From Pseudomonas sp. ACM7 (lineage in GTDB: Bacteria; Pseudomonadota; Gammaproteobacteria; Pseudomonadales; Pseudomonadaceae), in the NCBI RefSeq assembly GCF_004136015.1, contig NZ_CP024866.1:1845473-1909472 (forward strand): a DNA stretch of 64,000 bases, in the 5' to 3' direction. The notes beneath the pieces are model-generated. The model did not search any database. It had not been told where the DNA came from and saw only the letters and a program-made list of their open reading frames with translations. The translations under genes were made by a program, and so were the position numbers. Of the stretch, positions 62,265 to 64,000 are shown piece by piece (the stretch's first letter is position 1; the number at the start of each line of letters is the position of its first letter).

Positions 62265-62551
62265 GGCGATATCCTTTCAATCACTTGAGTTCATCGGTTC
62301 GACCACAACCCTATCTCATCGTGCCTCGTTTGCCGCGCATTAAATCCTGCGCAAACACCTACCCGCACAATGGCCACGATCGACGGCCACTATAAGTGAA
62401 GCACAGCGCTGAGCCTATGCGACCAGTCGGTCAGAAACTGAATAAGGTCGCTTTACAGTTAATTGATGTACGACACTCATGCGATGGAAAAGAGGTGCTA
62501 GCATAGAGCCACCAGTCGATCTCAGCATGCACCCTAACTAGTAGTCAGGAT
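62265..62551. other. 287-bp divergent promoter region of DUF2333 and gcbA
   Basis: This holds the two opposing promoters. TGCTAGCAT (62496-62504) could be an extended -10 for gcbA; no good -35 is seen 17 bp upstream. No repeat or RNA structure was recognised. Confidence 0.35.
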
Positions 62552-64000
62552 ATGACCGAGCCAGAAGACCCCAGCCGTGAGCGCCTCAAGCACCACTTTG
62601 CCCAGCGGGTAATTCATCAGGCACGTCAAATTCTTGAGATATGGCAGCGCCTGCAACGCAGCGAGTGGTCCACCACCGACTTATCGGAACTGAGCGAGGC
62701 CAACCTGCGCCTGCTGCGTTTCGCCGAACGCTTCGATCAACCTGAACACACCCAACTGGCACGCCACATCGGTCAGTCGCTGGAGGCTGTCGACGCCAAT
62801 CGCGGACGCCTGAGCAGCGGACTGATCACTGACCTCAATCGTTTGATGCAGCGCCTGTCGCGCACCGGTCTGCGCCACGGCGACCAACTCGAACAAACCT
62901 TCCTGCCGCCGCTGCGCAAGCCGGTCTACGTGATGCTGCAGGATTACGACCGCGCCGAGCGTCTGGCCAAGCAGCTGGAATTTTTTGGGCTCAGCGCGCA
63001 AGCCCTCGACAGCGTTGCGGCGTTCCGCTCTTCGATGGTCGAGCGCTTGCCTGCGGCGATCGTCATGGACGTGGACTTCAGTGGCGCCGGCATCGGCCTG
63101 AAACTGGCTGCCGAAGCCCAGGAAGGCCTTGATCATCAATTGCCGCTGTTGTTCTTCAGCCTGCACGAAACCGACACCCCGACCCGCCTCGCCGCCGTGC
63201 GTGCCGGTGGCCAGGAATTCCTGACCGGCACCCTCGAAGCCTCGAACCTGCTGGAGAAAATCGAAGTCCTGACCTGCGTCGCCCAGTACGAACCTTATAA
63301 AGTGCTGATCATCGACGATTCCCGCGCCCAGGCCCTGCACACCGAGCGCCTGCTCAACAGCGCCGGGATCGTCACGCGGACCTTGATCGAGCCGATCCAG
63401 GCCATGGCCGAGCTCGCGGACTTCCAGCCAGACCTGATCATCCTCGACATGTACATGCCGGCCTGCACCGGTACTGAACTGGCCAAAGTGATCCGCCACA
63501 ACGACCGTTACGTCAGCGTGCCGATCATTTACCTGTCGGCCGAAGACGATCTGGACAAGCAGCTCGACGCCATGAGCGAAGGCGGCGACGACTTCCTGAC
63601 CAAACCGATCAAGCCCCGACACCTGATCACCACCGTGCGCAACCGCGCGGCGCGGGCGCGCAATCTCAAGGCGCGGATGGTGCGCGACAGCCTGACCGGC
63701 TTGTACAACCACACCCACATTCTGCAATTGCTCGAAGACTGTTCGTTCCGCGCCCGTCGCGAGAACAAGCCGCTGAGCTTTGCGATGCTCGACATCGACC
63801 ACTTCAAACGGGTCAACGACAGCCACGGCCACCCCATGGGCGATCGGGTGATCAAGAGCCTGGCGCTGTTTCTCAAGCAACGCTTGCGCAAAACTGATTT
63901 CATCGGCCGTTACGGCGGTGAAGAATTCGCCATCGTCATGCCGGACACCGATCTCGAATCGGCCCACAAAGTGCTCGACGAAATCCGTCGACGCTTTGCC
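62552..64000 (+). CDS. gcbA: diguanylate cyclase with receiver domains, GcbA (5' part)
   Basis: At least 483 aa; the frame is still open at the window end. An N-terminal helical domain (about 1-120) is followed by a degenerate receiver (about 128-245, PVYVMLQDYDRAERLAKQLE, no standard acidic pocket), a normal receiver (about 250-370) with phospho-acceptor D299 in LIILDMYMPACTG, and a GGDEF domain with active site GGEEF (455-459). R-K-T-D five residues before it is the inhibitory I-site. It makes cyclic-di-GMP. By order beside speA-DUF2333 it matches GcbA/PA4843, involved in biofilm attachment and dispersion. AGGA is only 1 nt from the ATG, an unusually close site. Confidence 0.87.
   Translation, partial: MTEPEDPSRERLKHHFAQRVIHQARQILEIWQRLQRSEWSTTDLSELSEANLRLLRFAERFDQPEHTQLARHIGQSLEAVDANRGRLSSGLITDLNRLMQRLSRTGLRHGDQLEQTFLPPLRKPVYVMLQDYDRAERLAKQLEFFGLSAQALDSVAAFRSSMVERLPAAIVMDVDFSGAGIGLKLAAEAQEGLDHQLPLLFFSLHETDTPTRLAAVRAGGQEFLTGTLEASNLLEKIEVLTCVAQYEPYKVLIIDDSRAQALHTERLLNSAGIVTRTLIEPIQAMAELADFQPDLIILDMYMPACTGTELAKVIRHNDRYVSVPIIYLSAEDDLDKQLDAMSEGGDDFLTKPIKPRHLITTVRNRAARARNLKARMVRDSLTGLYNHTHILQLLEDCSFRARRENKPLSFAMLDIDHFKRVNDSHGHPMGDRVIKSLALFLKQRLRKTDFIGRYGGEEFAIVMPDTDLESAHKVLDEIRRRFA

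Noticed and set aside
62681..63967. 428-codon minus-strand frame opposite gcbA
   Set aside because: The plus strand has clear receiver and GGDEF motifs; the opposite frame has none and begins only at the window end by chance.

Overview
This 64 kb window is a chromosomal segment of a fluorescent Pseudomonas (P. fluorescens group). The evidence is the high GC coding bias, Pseudomonas-type REP/REPIN palindromes in many gaps, and gene orders that match known Pseudomonas loci. From memory and not searched, these are bauR-bauA-bauC through the PA0142-PA0148 purine genes, the flp-tad-rcp-pprAB locus, and the speA-yciH-nudix-DUF2333-gcbA block.

Layout. (1) 1-470: three tandem sigma70 promoters and boxA-like antiterminator sequences, all pointing left, so a 16S rRNA gene should begin just outside the left edge. 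(2) 474-13610: beta-alanine and nucleobase catabolism. It holds a 3-oxopropanoate/methylmalonate-semialdehyde dehydrogenase, a beta-alanine:pyruvate transaminase, a divergent LysR regulator, a RutR-like TetR regulator, an 8-oxoguanine deaminase-like amidohydrolase, a BMP-family nucleoside-binding lipoprotein-type receptor, a 2-oxoglutarate/Fe(II) oxygenase and an adenine deaminase-type enzyme. A YigZ protein, a MerR-SDR pair and a Ca2+/H+ antiporter lie among them. (3) 13698-20244: MFS transporters, ArsR and LysR regulators, and a monooxygenase/quinone-oxidoreductase pair. (4) 20478-24198: a CueR copper regulon (copZ, copA, cueR) with two operator-promoters and an unknown secreted protein between them. 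(5) 24152-34561: an MFS exporter, a RIO-like kinase, a dCache chemoreceptor, an AraC/bile-acid-symporter pair, and a thiolase/HMW-FabG/MaoC lipid module. (6) 34663-50305: a full Flp/Tad pilus locus with its two-component regulators PprA and PprB. (7) 50418-57629: two DUF4136 lipoproteins, cmoM, a MazG-like protein, a MATE transporter, and an orphan type VI cluster (short VgrG, DUF4123 adaptor, alpha/beta hydrolase). (8) 57863-64000: speA, yciH, a NUDIX hydrolase, DUF2333, and the 5' part of the diguanylate cyclase gene gcbA.

The most notable non-coding structures are two non-autonomous transposon-like elements flanking pprB. One is 217 bp with IS4-like ends and a perfect 11-bp target duplication (43249-43465). 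The other is 170 bp with 24-bp perfect ends and a CTAG target duplication typical of IS5-group elements (44372-44541). Near-identical REPINs in direct orientation bracket the 8-oxoguanine deaminase gene. An 82-bp inverted-repeat element abuts the yciH stop codon. No tRNA gene, CRISPR array, prophage or complete insertion sequence was seen. All family assignments come from reading motifs; no database search was run.
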